A DNA stretch of 64,000 nt from Vishniacozyma victoriae (GCA_017654735.1 JADPYG010000088.1:2108001-2172000); one strand, 5' to 3'; positions 1 through 10,726 are shown, counted from the first letter of the stretch. Translations and numbers: made by a program. The notes: generated by a model not told the origin, from the sequence alone.

Positions 1-881
1 TCGCAAGTCGTCTCTTCTTCCATTATCTATATCACTGATATCGTTATAACTCGTTTACTTATACCATGATGACTTCGATCCTTCGCTATCGTCAAATGAT
101 ATCCACCGCCTAGGATAGAGCATTCGAGAAGTCCAGTCTGGGTCAGACTGTGCCGTACCCTCCTTGATCAGGTCGGGAGTTCGACTTCCCCTTCAAATTC
201 ACATCATGTTGATCTCTCCACCTTCTCACTCTACATCATGCTTAGTCCGTTATATGTATCTCGCTATACGACCATAGGCTGATCCAGTAGTTGACCGATA
301 CATGGCTCATTACCGTCCGTTCCCATCTCCGCCAAGCCATTACCCGCGTCTTTTATCAGGTAACCTAGTATCCACATCCTCACCTCAATGACCCATCATC
401 CTCCTCCTCCCACCAACACCGCCCCTGCCCACCACTTGTCATCCGCTAATCAAGTAGCTCGACCATCATATATCATTCCGTGATTCAGGAATCCTTGGCC
501 ATCGCTCATCCTCCATGGTCAGTTCCGCTATCGATACCCTCGCCCCACTTCACCTCGTCCCTAGGCCCTCCTGATCCATATCCCCATCGCCATCCAACAT
601 ATGCCTACTATATCTCGAACTATGCTGACCAGTAGCTCGACTAAGAGGAAGTACTTCGCCAATCTCGTCGTTCGTGATACGCTTCGCCATCAACATCCTC
701 AACCCCTTCCACTCCGACCTCGTTCCCTCTCTACCTCAACCCCGATCCACCACCTCTGTGCTCGGTGTCACGTAGTGGGTCGACTACGATAAACTCCTTC
801 GCATATATTTACAAGCCTTTCATACAAGGCTCTTCGACTTCGACCTCGAACAAAAACAGATGTCCCAGACAAGCAAAAGGA
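1..881. other. Region without a supported gene
   Basis: No convincing gene is seen. The + strand is pyrimidine-rich. A short open frame begins at the ATG near 394 and codes for about 30 residues rich in Pro and His. It could join across a GT-AG interval to a few more codons near 530, but nothing in it is recognisable. This may be the 3' end or leader of a gene outside the window. Confidence 0.4.
852..856 (-). terminator. RNA polymerase III terminator of tRNA-Phe
   Basis: On the minus strand a TTTT run lies about 5 nt past the tRNA 3' end (near 875-878) and a T5 run at 856-852. Either is a standard Pol III stop signal. Confidence 0.6.
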
Positions 882-962
882 TGGCTCGAAGGTGGATCGA
901 ACACCTGACCTTGGCAAGTGAAATTCTTCAGTGCCACGCTCTCCCAGCTGAGCTATCAAGCC
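882..962 (-). tRNA. tRNA-Phe (GAA) with an 8-nt intron
   Basis: Read on the minus strand, the acceptor GGCTTGA (962-956) pairs with TCGAGCC (889-883), with discriminator A at 882. The D arm is GCTC...GAGC with an A box. The anticodon stem TGGCA/TGCCA closes a loop beginning CTGAAG, which gives anticodon GAA. The loop is about 8 nt too long, so an intron of about 8 nt sits just after the anticodon, in the usual eukaryotic nuclear position. The T arm AGGTG-TTCGATC-CACCT carries the B box. Mature length is about 73 nt without the intron. Confidence 0.93.
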
Positions 963-1312
963 CGGATTATTGGAAGACAGGCGGACACGCGCAATATTGT
1001 ATGTCAGCAAAGAAATTGCCTGATCGCCCTGCAGACCTCGGTAGCTTGGAGCGGGCGAATTTCTGGTCACAACGGTCTTGACGGCACCATCAGGCCGGGC
1101 TTCTGGCAGTCTCCATATGACTTTGCAGTTTTTGTGAGTCTGCTGGACAACTATCGCAATTGAATCGCTAACGATACAGCACAAACATGAGAGCAAAGGG
1201 GACATGCATGTAACAACAGTATATCGACCCGAAAATATAAAGCAAGCGAAAAGACGAAATATTAACAAATAAAAGCAAGGACCAAGACTATCTATACAAT
1301 CCGATGAGGAAT
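963..1312. other. Gap between tRNA-Phe and histone H3
   Basis: No gene is seen. Open frames here are shadows. The right part is presumably the 3' untranslated region of the H3 gene, which reads leftward and stops at 1313. Confidence 0.4.
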
Positions 1313-1370
1313 CTATGATCGTTCTCCTCGGAGTCGTCGGGCGAGCTGAAGATCCTTGGGCTGGATGGTA

Positions 1371-1405
<35 letters not shown>

Positions 1406-1873
1406 TTCAAAGAGAGAGACGAGGTAAGCTTCGGATGCTTCCTGGAGGGCAGCGACGGCGGAGGATTGGAATCGGCTGGATCGTCAGCTTGAGCATTCCA
1501 AGAAAGGGATGGAAGAAACGTACAGATCAGTCTTGAAATCCTGAGCGATTTCTCGGACTAGTCGCTGGAAAGGGAGCTTTCGGATGAGGAGCTCGGTAGA
1601 TCTACATGATCAGTCATGACGGGGACAGTGGATGAAGAAGGACTTACTTCTGGTATCGCCTAATCTCTCTGAGGGCGACGGTACCGGGCCTGTACCTATG
1701 GGGCTTCTTGACACCTCCAGTGGTAGTGGACTTGGTACCTGCGGTCTTCCTGGAAGCCTTGGCGGCGACTGATTATTAGCCCAGTATCAGATAGATGACA
1801 GTGATGACTTACGCTGCTTTCGGGGAGCTTTTCCACCGGTAGACTTTCGTGCGGTTTGCTTAGTTCGGGCCAT
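1313..1873 (-). CDS. Histone H3 with an extended N-terminal tail
   Basis: Core nucleosome histone, four exons: 1873-1813, 1768-1648, 1601-1524 and 1475-1313. All introns are GT-AG, and the join gives 140 residues. The start [20 protein letters not shown] is canonical, as are the alphaN helix and histone fold ([35 protein letters not shown]) and the end [10 protein letters not shown]. The fold is that of ordinary H3, not CENP-A. The unusual part is residues 24-40. Canonical H3 has five residues between K27 and the GGVKK motif. This protein has nine (TAGTKSTTT), a net insertion of four that adds a lysine and several Ser/Thr and moves the K36 equivalent to position 40. A25 is Ser and S28 is Thr. 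No H4 gene lies beside it. The family assignment is certain. Whether this is the main H3 or a variant cannot be told from the window. Confidence 0.96.
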
Positions 1874-2408
1874 TGTACTGATTTGGTGTTGGGGTTGGTT
1901 GTGAAGTGAAGAAGTAACAAGTAATGGATGAAGAGCGTTGATGAGACAGCTAATCAGCGGTCTAATGGTCTGCTTATATATGTATACATGCCCCTTTACC
2001 CTATTTCCTGTCTCCTAATGACGAAGGGTCAACATTTGATGGCGATCAACAACGCGAGAGATAACACCGAATTTCATCACGTGACTTGAATTTCAGATTA
2101 TACCGACTGTTCCTGGGAGTAATGCCCTGAATTACATGACTGTCGTTGAACTAGTCAAATGGAGTTGACACTTGTAGCCATGAAGGCTGCTGTACTGCTT
2201 TGACTGTCAATGTATACATGAACATCACCTGGCTGTCCGACGTTGCGAAGAAGCGAGATCGAGTCATGCTGAGTGTCAGCCTTAGATACGTGGAGATAGC
2301 TATCCCTCGGTCTGAGAGGTTTCGGGTAGCTCCGATGAAATACCGAGTCGACAGTCAAGCTTCACGAGTCGATGCAGCATCCACCTGCTGTCATGTCTAC
2401 CAACTGCA
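1874..2408. other. Intergenic region between H3 and the PhzF-like gene (shared promoters)
   Basis: These two genes diverge from here, so it should hold both promoters. Apart from the TATA-like element next to H3, no gene or clear motif is seen. Confidence 0.5.
1972..1987 (-). promoter_or_regulatory. TATA-like element upstream of histone H3
   Basis: An alternating TATATA/TATAC stretch lies about 100 nt upstream of the H3 start codon, the expected place for a TATA box of a strongly transcribed gene. Assigned by position and composition only. Confidence 0.35.
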
Positions 2409-3512
2409 ATGTCGTCTCAACCTCGCCTGGAATACTATCTGATCAACGCTTTCACCACCGATAGCCCTCACTCTGGTAACCAAGCTGCCGTCGTCTTATT
2501 CCCTTCCGCTTCAGACTCAAGAGCGGATGATGATGAGTTTCTCCTGAGGACTGCTAAGGACTTTGGATACTCCGAAACTGCTTACTTGGTACCCATAGAT
2601 GAGCAGGCTGGTGAATGGAGCCTGAGGTGGTTCACCATCTATAATGTACGTCCATTCTCGCTTGCAGCAAACGAATGAACAGCCAAGACTGACGGTCAGG
2701 AAGTCCCAATATGTGGTCATGCCACCCTAGCAGCTGCGAAAGTGGTGCTATCCAAATACTCGCATCTTTCGAAAATCAAGTTCGAAACTCGGTTCTGGGG
2801 CACATTGACCGTTAAGCGGCGGACTGGTGGTGTTGCGGATCGCAATACTTTGGAAGTCACTATATCGCTTTCGACACTGCCGAAGCCAGCGTTGGAGAAG
2901 CTCGTGGAAACTGGACAGCGCAATTTGGAAACATTGGCGGAACCACTGGCTAATGTACTTGGAGTCGGGAAGGAGCAGGTTGTAGGAGTCGGCGAGTTCA
3001 AGTATAATGACAAGAGCTTGATCGTCGAGGTGGCCAAGGAGGTGGATATGGGGAATCTCACCGTCGACCCAAAGGCTCTAGTCAGTCTTCTCAGATCAAG
3101 TAGAGCTCAGCCCTGATACCTTAGGTCCCGTACTCTCCAGACATGACCATTGTCACGCAGATGCAACCCGACTCTTCCTCCCCTGGCCGACTCAGGACAA
3201 ATAGCAGAGTATATTGCGAAGACTCGGAAGATCCAGTAGTAAGCTCTTCGTAATAGACAAGCCTCGACGCTGACAAGTCAGACTGGATCCGCACATGCGT
3301 TCTTGACAGGCTACTACCTTCTCACTCCGGTGTCGGCCCGCCTACCAGCGATAGTCACGAGGGATCCATCACTAGCATCCAATCTGGCATTGGACGCTAG
3401 GCAGCTGAGTGAAAGAGGAGGAAAGCTATTCTGCGAGCTGAAAGAGGGTGGAATGGTGGACCTATCGGGCACTGCCTCAGAGTGGGGACAAGGTAGCTTG
3501 ACGTCATGGTAG
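2409..3512 (+). CDS. PhzF-family isomerase/epimerase-like protein
   Basis: Four exons: 2409-2645, 2700-3080, 3125-3238 and 3282-3512. They join in frame to 320 residues, the usual length of the family. PhzF proteins have the diaminopimelate-epimerase fold; the bacterial prototype isomerises a phenazine precursor, and most fungal members have unknown substrates. Visible landmarks are the N-terminal FTTDSPHSGNQAAVV, the SETAYL segment holding the Glu that is catalytic in PhzF, EVPICGHATLA, and the C-terminal EDPVTGSAHA, which is assembled across the last intron. The stop is only 43 bp from the stop of the convergent MFS gene. It is intact. The family call is firm; the substrate is unknown. Confidence 0.9.
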
Positions 3513-3555
3513 GATCATGACATCTCTTCATTTGGACATCGATCTGAACGTTCAT

Positions 3556-5326
3556 CTACTGAAGACTCTTGGTCTCTGCATCTTCTGGTGTACCAGGTAT
3601 CTCGCTAGATTCCGATTCCCGCCGGGCAAGTTCCCTTCGCTTCGAATCTCGAGTCGAGAGGTACAAGATAGCTACCAATCCGAGGACTTGGAGACCGGAA
3701 GCTACGGATGCTGCAATATTGCCTTTGTGGACGTATGGCTGCTCGGTCTGCTTGAATAAAAGAACTGGACATCAGCTACATCCAGGATGTCCAAGGGGAT
3801 ACTTACGAGGTAACCATGCGTTGAAGGAGACTTGATATCAGCATGACACGTAACCATCTTCATGGTACTTACAAGCGACGGAATTGAAAGTGGCCATGAC
3901 GATACCTCGTTTCTCGGACGACTCTCCGATGATCTCACTACACCCTACTCGTCAGCCACGGGAGGAACGCAGAGGAGGTACGTACAGGCGTAAAGAAGAC
4001 CAGGGGTACAATTGACAATACCAGAGAAGTAGTATATCACCCATCTGCTCGCTCGATTATCGATATACACCGGTAATCCAGCCAGAAGGGCACAGATCAT
4101 ACAATGCCAAAGCTACCATTAGCTCAAATCACCAATATCCATGGAGACTCACTCCGACAAAGATGAGCGGAGGCCATCGACGACCTTTCAGAACGGTATC
4201 ACTGATCCAGGCAAACCCTAGAGCGGAAATTATCTGAGTAGCCCAAATACCGCAGGGGTAGTAATTGATTTGCTGGATGGTGTATTTTGGGTCTACCGAT
4301 TGTTTCAACCAGAATGCCATCGACTGTTGAGGATCTGATATCAGCTCCACCTCCTGACAATCACTTACTTTGAGAAAAGATATAACAGCTGTAAACAAAG
4401 GTAAACACGAAGATCTCCCATGTAGTGATGATCTTCCAAAGTGCCTTCAATCCCAATCCACCCTTTTTCGGACCGACTCGACCGACGGAAGCGAGCCGTT
4501 TATTGGCTAGAACGATGTCGACTTGCTTGAAGATCCATCCGGGTTTGATAACGCTCGGCAAATCGGGGATGAAGAAGAATGCGGCAATGGCAATGGGAAG
4601 GGAGATGACGGCGTCAATGGTAAAGATCCAACGCCATCCTGGCATACCGGATTTCCCGTGTAAGGTGGTTTGGACTCCTCCTTGGAGAACACCAGAGAGG
4701 AGGGTACCGGCAGCAGTGGCTGCTTGAAAGATATTGGATCGCTTGCCAAGCTCGTCTTTGGTATACTAGGACCCAATAAGGAAGACTGTTATCAGCTTTA
4801 AACAGGCTTAGGAGGAATTGACGTACGAAGACCAGGATAATAGGCAGACTCGAAAAGACCAACAAAGAACCGAATGGCAACGAGTTGTTCCCAAGTCTTT
4901 ACCCAAGTCGTACACAGAGTCAAGATGGACCAACCAAATTCCATCGCGAAAACGATATAATGAGGCGACACTCTATTCAGGAGCATGTTTCCTGGGATCT
5001 GGCCAATCACATATCCAACCGACCAGGCGGTGGTAGCGTAATTGAGCTGCAGCCCAAACATGTTGAGGTCCTCTTTCATCCCGCTCACGACTGACGCGTC
5101 AGCTCAATTTGGACGACACTCAAGACATGGACTTACAAGCAGTATTGATATTAGTTTGATCGATGTATCGACATATCAGACCGAGGACCGAAAAGATAAG
5201 GAGCGAGCAATCGAGTTTGACCAACAACCGCCTTTCGGCAGCTGATTTACCAAAACTATCCCATAGGTAATAAAAAAATGGAGGCTTCTTTTGTTCCTCT
5301 TTTTCCACCTCGTAAACTTCCGACAT
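3556..5326 (-). pseudogene. MFS permease, Dal5/anion:cation symporter type, with an in-frame TAG
   Basis: Eight exons join in one frame to 494 codons: 5326-5137, 5090-4827, 4785-4369, 4334-4153, 4112-3986, 3944-3873, 3830-3807 and 3774 region (3764)-3556. The sequence resembles fungal allantoate, pantothenate and related organic-anion permeases. Features include RYIDQTNINTAF near residue 57, GYVIGQIPGN, ESAYYPGLLFLIGS, YTKDELGKR, GWRWIFTIDA and a charged C-terminal tail. At codon 158 (4768-4766) the conserved Trp of the family's GSWYT motif reads TAG. No alternative splice choice I could find removes it and keeps frame. All other exons and splice sites are intact, so the lesion is recent, a sequence error, or bypassed by readthrough or RNA editing. 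Translation as written would stop after 157 residues. It sits tail to tail with the PhzF-like gene and head to head with the dioxygenase gene. Confidence 0.8.
4766..4768 (-). other. Premature TAG in place of conserved Trp codon
   Basis: The minus strand reads GGG TCC TAG TAT ACC, where homologous permeases encode Gly-Ser-Trp-Tyr-Thr. A single G-to-A change from TGG explains it. The frame is fixed on both sides by conserved protein sequence. Confidence 0.85.
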
Positions 5327-5781
5327 GATCAGTACTCTAAATTATGTGGGACAAGGTGTGGTCTACCATTTCATACGCTGATTATAAGTCCTGAGGAACA
5401 CCGGACAAAAATCGCCCGGAAGATCATGGCAGAAGTCGACAAATTCCAGTAGTATGGTACCACTCGCGCTCATACCATACGTTAGTTTGAAATCACCCCA
5501 CTCTCTCTCGCATCACAAAGGCCAAGGCGGCGAGAATAGCTCCACTGGAATGCCTGACTATTGGCCCAAATGATCGATTGCGCAAGAGTGATTCCATCAG
5601 AATCAGGAACAATCAAGTTCGGATATGACCGAAGATGGCGACATTCGTTCTGGAGGTGGTGTCATATCACCTACCTTTCACCAATGTATAGCCGACAAGA
5701 ATGGGGTGGATTACTTCGAGAAGTCTATGGTGATATATCCTGGCAATGTCGGGATGAGGGAGTTCAAATCCTCAGATCACA
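5327..5781. other. Divergent promoter region, MFS permease / dioxygenase
   Basis: The 455 bp between two divergently transcribed genes hold no open frame of note. The layout would allow shared regulation of permease and dioxygenase. I see no motif I can name with confidence. Confidence 0.4.
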
Positions 5782-7125
5782 ATGGCACCTGTAGCAATCA
5801 ACGATATACCTGTCGACACTATCTCCCAGCTCAAGCAGAATGTCGCGCCTGGGCCGCCTTTACCGAAATGGCAATCTCCACCTTTGACCAAGCAGGACCG
5901 TAAGTCATTCCTGTGTGAGCGAGAAATCATTCGGCTGACATATAGTCGAGTGGGCAGACCTAGAGGAGCTTGATCTACGACTCCTCGATTCGACCGACCC
6001 CGAGGTCCGAAGCAAGTTGATAGCCGGTGCCAAGAAAGCATTGACGGTCGATGGATTCCTGTTTGTGACTGGTACCGGTGTTTCCTCCGAGACCTTGGAG
6101 AGAAACCTCGCAATCGCTCAACATGCCATCTCTGGGATCAGTCGAGAGGAGAAATTACCTTATGCTGCCGAGCTTGATCGGGGATCTTATGTCGGCTACA
6201 AGCTTAGGGGGATATGGCAACAGCAAGGTGGTGTTTCCGATAACCTCGAGGTGAGTCTATTTGTACTGTATCGCTAGTGCTGATGTCAGCATTACAATCT
6301 TGAATCCCATTCATTCGAGGATGTAGAGTCAAAACACCCAGCAAAACTCTTACCTTTCATCCCCGAGATCAAAGCATTCGCAGAACACACATATCATTAT
6401 GTCGTTTACCGGATCCTCAAACTTGTGTCTCTAGCTTTGGAGCTACCAGAAGACCACCTTTGGGATCTACATGAGAAGAGGGGAACGATCGGGGCAGCAT
6501 GCCAGAGGTTCATGGGTTATTTCCCTAGGAATGAAGCGGATGATGCCGCTACTTCGGGCATTTGGAGTAAGGGACATACCGACTGTAGGAACTTTTCCGC
6601 GACGACAAGACCCATGCTGACCGATAGACAACAGTATCTCATTGTTGTACTCACAACCAATCTCGGCATTACAGATTCTGACCCCTCAAGGTGAATGGAA
6701 ATGGGTCAAACACGTCGAAGGCTCCGTTGTGGTCAACACCGCAGACGCGCTAGAATGTGAGTCATACCATAAGTACAATACTGACAGTAGTCTTGACAGG
6801 AGGAGTATTCAAAGCGACCCGACACAGGGTTATCCGCCCACCATCAGATCAAGCAGACATAATCCGATATATACTCATTCACTTTGCTAGGGTCAAACTT
6901 GATCTTCCGCTGAACCCAATTTGGGAATCCCCAGTGGTCAAGGCTCTTGGGAGGAATGCGTTCCAGGATAGACTCGATCAGGGGGGTAATGCCCCTACTC
7001 AAGATGAGTGGTTGAGGGAGAGGATCAAGAGGACTGGACATGAGTTGTATGATCATAAATCTAGGCAGGCGAATGGGAAGGTTGAAGAGGAGGTGTTGGG
7101 TAGAAAGGTAGAATACTACGTTTGA
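5782..7125 (+). CDS. 2-oxoglutarate/Fe(II) dioxygenase, isopenicillin-N-synthase-like
   Basis: Five exons: 5782-5899, 5946-6250, 6290-6584, 6628-6756 and 6791-7125, giving 393 residues. The N-terminal part matches the non-haem dioxygenase N domain (WADLEELDLRLLD, DGFLFVTGTGVS). The C-terminal jelly-roll has the iron ligands: His and Asp in GHTDYNSISLL and the distal His in ATRHRVIRPP. The Arg that binds the 2-oxoglutarate carboxylate is in RYIL, but the usual partner Ser (RYSL) is Ile here. It lies between a permease and a flavin monooxygenase, which suggests oxidation of a small imported or secreted metabolite. The substrate cannot be read from the sequence. Confidence 0.9.
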
Positions 7126-7302
7126 GCATTGTAGCCAAGATTAGTCATGCACGAAGTCTAGTACGAAACCTGTGACTCCTTCTCAAGTATCGCGATACTA
7201 CTTTACGCAGCCATTCTGGACCCAGTGACTTCTTGACATTTCGCAGTCCACAGAGTTGTGAAAGGGCGGATCGGAGTTGGGACGCTGCATACGTAGTCCG
7301 AG

Positions 7303-9072
7303 TCAGTAGCCTAACAATCGCTTCCTCAATCCCGTATCGAATCTCCTCTCCACTCTCCACTCCTCAATCTCTTTCCAATGATCCGGAATCTCCTCGCCCC
7401 CATCAGCCTCTCTCATCAAATCAAACAGACACCTCGTATAAGTCCACTCGTACGGAACGGCGAAAATCAATTCCTTTCGAGTAGATTCACTGATTCTAGC
7501 AGAAGCGCTAGGGGGCGTCTGGGCGGGTAGGGCATCCGGTGGAGGAGTTTGCGGAGGCGTCAAGTTGGCTGTCGAAGGGTTCTCGGGGAGTTTTGGAGAT
7601 GTAGGGAAGGAAGGTAGGAGACCTGCCCAGTAGAGGGATTGGAGACGAGCTTGAACTTCAGAAAATGGGAATGGGACGATCTGGTATGCTGTTTTGTTAG
7701 CTTTGTCATGAGTCAACGGAGGAATGTACGAAGACCTGGGAAAGCAATTGATCTATCTTCCTTGAGGAACAGGAGGAGTTCATCCAATCCGACCATGTGT
7801 AGGCCTTTTACTCCTCCAATCTCCCATTTATCCCCACCCTCTCTTTCATTTGCGCGTATGACTTCGTCCAAGACATTTGCTGATTTCCATGGTTCGTCCG
7901 TAGCTTTTGCGAATGGTAGACTATTATTGTACCCTGTCGCGAAAATGATCAAATCGATATCTTCCAGGACTGTCCTTGAATCATCTTTCAGATGGATAGA
8001 CCCCTTTGATTGTTCACCTGATGGACCCTCGAAGTGATCGATAGTAGCTACCGTCCGGATGTATGGTGCCCAAGGTTCTGTACCGGAATTATATCCAGCC
8101 CTACTAGCTCCAGTGACGGATTGATAAACCGTAGTAAATGGTCTATCTTCCTGATCATCGATCTTCTCGCCTTGCTGGCTGTAATGACCGAGATTGAGGG
8201 ATGAAAGGTGTCGGACGATATCTGCTCCCGAGTTGCCAGCGCTTACGACTAAGATCCTCTTGCCAATATGATCTACCGGTCTCCTATATTCCCTTGAATG
8301 AATTACCTCTCCCGAGAATAGCCTGATGTCAGCTGGATCGTAAGGTCAAGACCTACTCTAATCCTGGGATGGATGGGATGTAGCAATCGCTATAATGCCC
8401 ATTTGTCACCGAGACAAAGTCAAACTCCTCTACCCGACGGCCATCCGGTCCAGAACTCTCTAATGTCCATTTGCGACCTTCCCCTTGAGTGTAGTGTAAT
8501 CTCTGGACGCGAGTGTTGAAACGCGTATACTTTCTAAGATCGAACTTGTCGGCGTAGGACCGGAGATACTGGTGTACCTGATCTGCTTGTCAGGTCTGCT
8601 CTGATTAATGTGGTGAGAGACTGACATCCCCATGGAATTTCAGGTGCATCATCTAGGAAGGGGAGGTCCCTGAAAGCACTTAGATCCTGTTCATCAGCGA
8701 ACGCGCACGTTTCCAAGACAGAACTTACACCAGGTAACGTCGCTCTCAGGTTCTCGTAGAATGGCGTCGGATTCTCACCCTCGGTAGGATATCGGTAAGT
8801 ACTCACCACCCCGTTCTCATCAGGTCGTTGACTCTGTGCGAAAGGCTTAACATCCGCTACGTAGTTCCTACCCATCAGCCTTCCGATACCAGTATGATCA
8901 TCACTCACCATAGCCCGCCGACCTCTAATCTAGTCTCGAACCCAACTAGATCTAGCTTGACACGCTTGATCACTTCCGGTCGGCTAAACGCATCAACAGC
9001 TTGTTTGAGAGCTGCTAATCCAGCTGATCCTACTCCTATAACAGCGAAATTGACGGTCGGAATTTCGGTCAT
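7303..9072 (-). CDS. Flavin-containing monooxygenase (FMO-like)
   Basis: The N-terminus has an FAD-binding GVGSAG loop at about residues 13-18. The FMO signature FSGEVIHSREY, assembled over an intron near 8330, follows. A second Rossmann motif, VVSAGNSGAD, serves NADPH, and an ATGY motif is near the C-terminal third. Introns are seen near 8895, 8730, 8610, 8330 and 7700 and keep frame. The start is the ATG at 9072 directly before the FAD motif. Such enzymes oxygenate soft nucleophiles (N, S) or act as Baeyer-Villiger catalysts. A Pro-rich insertion lies near residue 470. It is convergent with the dioxygenase gene and is the last member of the putative four-gene cluster. Confidence 0.9.
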
Positions 9073-9904
9073 GTTGCTTCTGTATCTGAGACTTGAATGA
9101 TCATGCCTTACATCTTATAAGCTTCACTCTGAACCACAGAGTGGGTAGGTGTGATTATAGGTCGTGTTGATGAATTCTGACGCCATCTTGACTACTTCGG
9201 TCATCTCCGAAGGTGCAGATGATGTGATATCATGGGATGGGATATAATGAGAGCAGGTCAAGCGACTTAACTTTTTGTGCGAACGCACCATAAGGGGAGC
9301 GGCCCACACTCTATCCGGGGAACTGAGAAGCATGGTACTGAAGGTCTGATCTGATTCGCCGTGAGCCACGTCTTCACTGATCTCGGGCTGGGCGACTTCG
9401 CCCAGACAAACAAATTCACGCCGCACCGGAGGCAATCCCCACCTACTCACCACGCTCGACAAAGGGGTAGTGACGTTTCCCAAAGACCAAAGGGGCGGGC
9501 AGGTAAGTAATTATACTCATGTAACCAGGATTGAGGAAGGCAAGGTGCCCGTTCCGGTCCGCCACGCCCGAAGGCCCGTGATGACGGGTACTGAACGACG
9601 AGGGACGCCACCTGACCTGGTCGACTCGGCAGGGTCATCCTTGCCCGATAGTCCGAACCGAGAAGGATTCATGGACCGTAGAAACAGAGCTGCAAGGTTG
9701 AGCCCGAGGCACACTCACACTGATTGTGTTGGTCGGCCGTGCCAAGACAATTTCACCCTTATCAGATAAAAAAGAGGGTTCGGCCGATGAGGGTTTACCT
9801 TACTCTGCGTCTCATGGTGAGGCCATGCATGGCTATAAAGATGGACTGGTGAGAATTAAGACAATCGCCCTTGTACATCTCGCCCATACTCCCACTCACT
9901 CAAA
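9073..9904. other. Divergent intergenic region, FMO / CFEM gene
   Basis: 832 bp without a supported gene. The short open frames do not resemble proteins. It should contain the FMO promoter on the left and the CFEM gene promoter on the right. Confidence 0.45.
9834..9839 (+). promoter_or_regulatory. TATA box of the CFEM gene
   Basis: TATAAA within GGCTATAAAG, 66 nt upstream of the ATG at 9905. Spacing and sequence fit a core promoter. Confidence 0.55.
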
Positions 9905-10628
9905 ATGCTAAAAATCACCTTCACCTTGATCGCCTTTGCGGCCGCTGTTTTTGCCCAAAAGTGAGTTCACCAAAACAGACGAGTACTCACCAACAGCGTG
10001 GAATGGAACGAATGTCAGCAGAGATGTCTCGAAGAGGGAGGAAGTACAGGGTGTTCTACTGCTTGGTACGTTCGTCATTTCAAAGCAAGATTCTGATAGG
10101 CTAGGAACGAGACCGAGTGTTTTTGCTCTACTGAACAGTTTGCTACCGACGTCAGGCATTGCTTCTATGAGTGAGCCAGTGTTCCCCATAAATTGCAGCG
10201 TCACTGATAGGTAGGAACTCCTGTTGGACCGATATTCAACCCTTCTACGAAGGTTCGTATCCCTCTCAACGAACCGATAGAGCTGACCACCAGCGCGCGA
10301 GGCACGATGCGGTGATCTCGCGAGAGACGTGTCCTTCGAAGACAGACCTGGAATGGGAGGCAGCAATGCTACATCCTCCACATCCTCTGTATCCTCTGTC
10401 AGCGCGTCAGGTAGCATCAGCACAACTGCGACCTCGAGTGCAGCTGCCAGTTCCAGCGTAGCTGCTAGCGCTTCGCAAAGTGAGGCTGCTAGTGGCGCTG
10501 TCAGTTCTGGGGCTAGTAATACCCAGAATGCCGGTATTGCTCTCATACCTACTTCTGGCTCTGGAGGTTGGGTATCGGGTGCTGTCATGGTAGCTGGAGT
10601 GGTAGTAGGTGGGGTCGTGCTCATTTGA
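9905..10628 (+). CDS. CFEM-domain, GPI-anchored cell-surface protein
   Basis: Five exons: 9905-9960, 9997-10065, 10105-10170, 10215-10252 and 10294-10628, joining to 187 residues. Residues 1-18 are a signal peptide (MLKITFTLIAFAAAVFAQ). Residues 20-90 hold eight cysteines with the fungal CFEM spacing (C-x3-C-x8-C-x7-C-x-C-x10-C). A Ser/Ala/Thr-rich stalk follows, then a hydrophobic C-terminus typical of a GPI signal. CFEM proteins sit in the wall or membrane; in yeasts several bind haem for iron uptake. The 38-nt fourth exon is small but keeps frame and supplies a conserved cysteine. Haem binding is inferred, not seen. Confidence 0.82.
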
Positions 10629-10726
10629 ACCTGATTAGAACTTAGAGTCGATAGAAGTGGTGTTCAGTCAACTAAGGGCCATGCATCTGACTTAATTGTG
10701 ATTGGTGAAAATCTGTCTCTCCCACC

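Noticed and set aside
120..200. tRNA-like stretch with GGGAGTTCGACTTCCCC resembling a T arm
   Set aside because: The T stem has a mismatch, and no acceptor, D arm or anticodon stem can be folded around it.
768..1268. 166-codon minus-strand open frame
   Set aside because: It runs across the tRNA-Phe gene and has no protein-like pattern; a chance frame.
2409..3116. PhzF-like gene as a truncated protein ending at 3116
   Set aside because: A GTCAGT...TTAG intron removes that stop, and two further exons complete the family's C-terminal motif.
9908..10624. 238-codon minus-strand open frame
   Set aside because: It is the antisense shadow of the CFEM gene, whose Ser/Ala-rich stalk gives long open frames on both strands.
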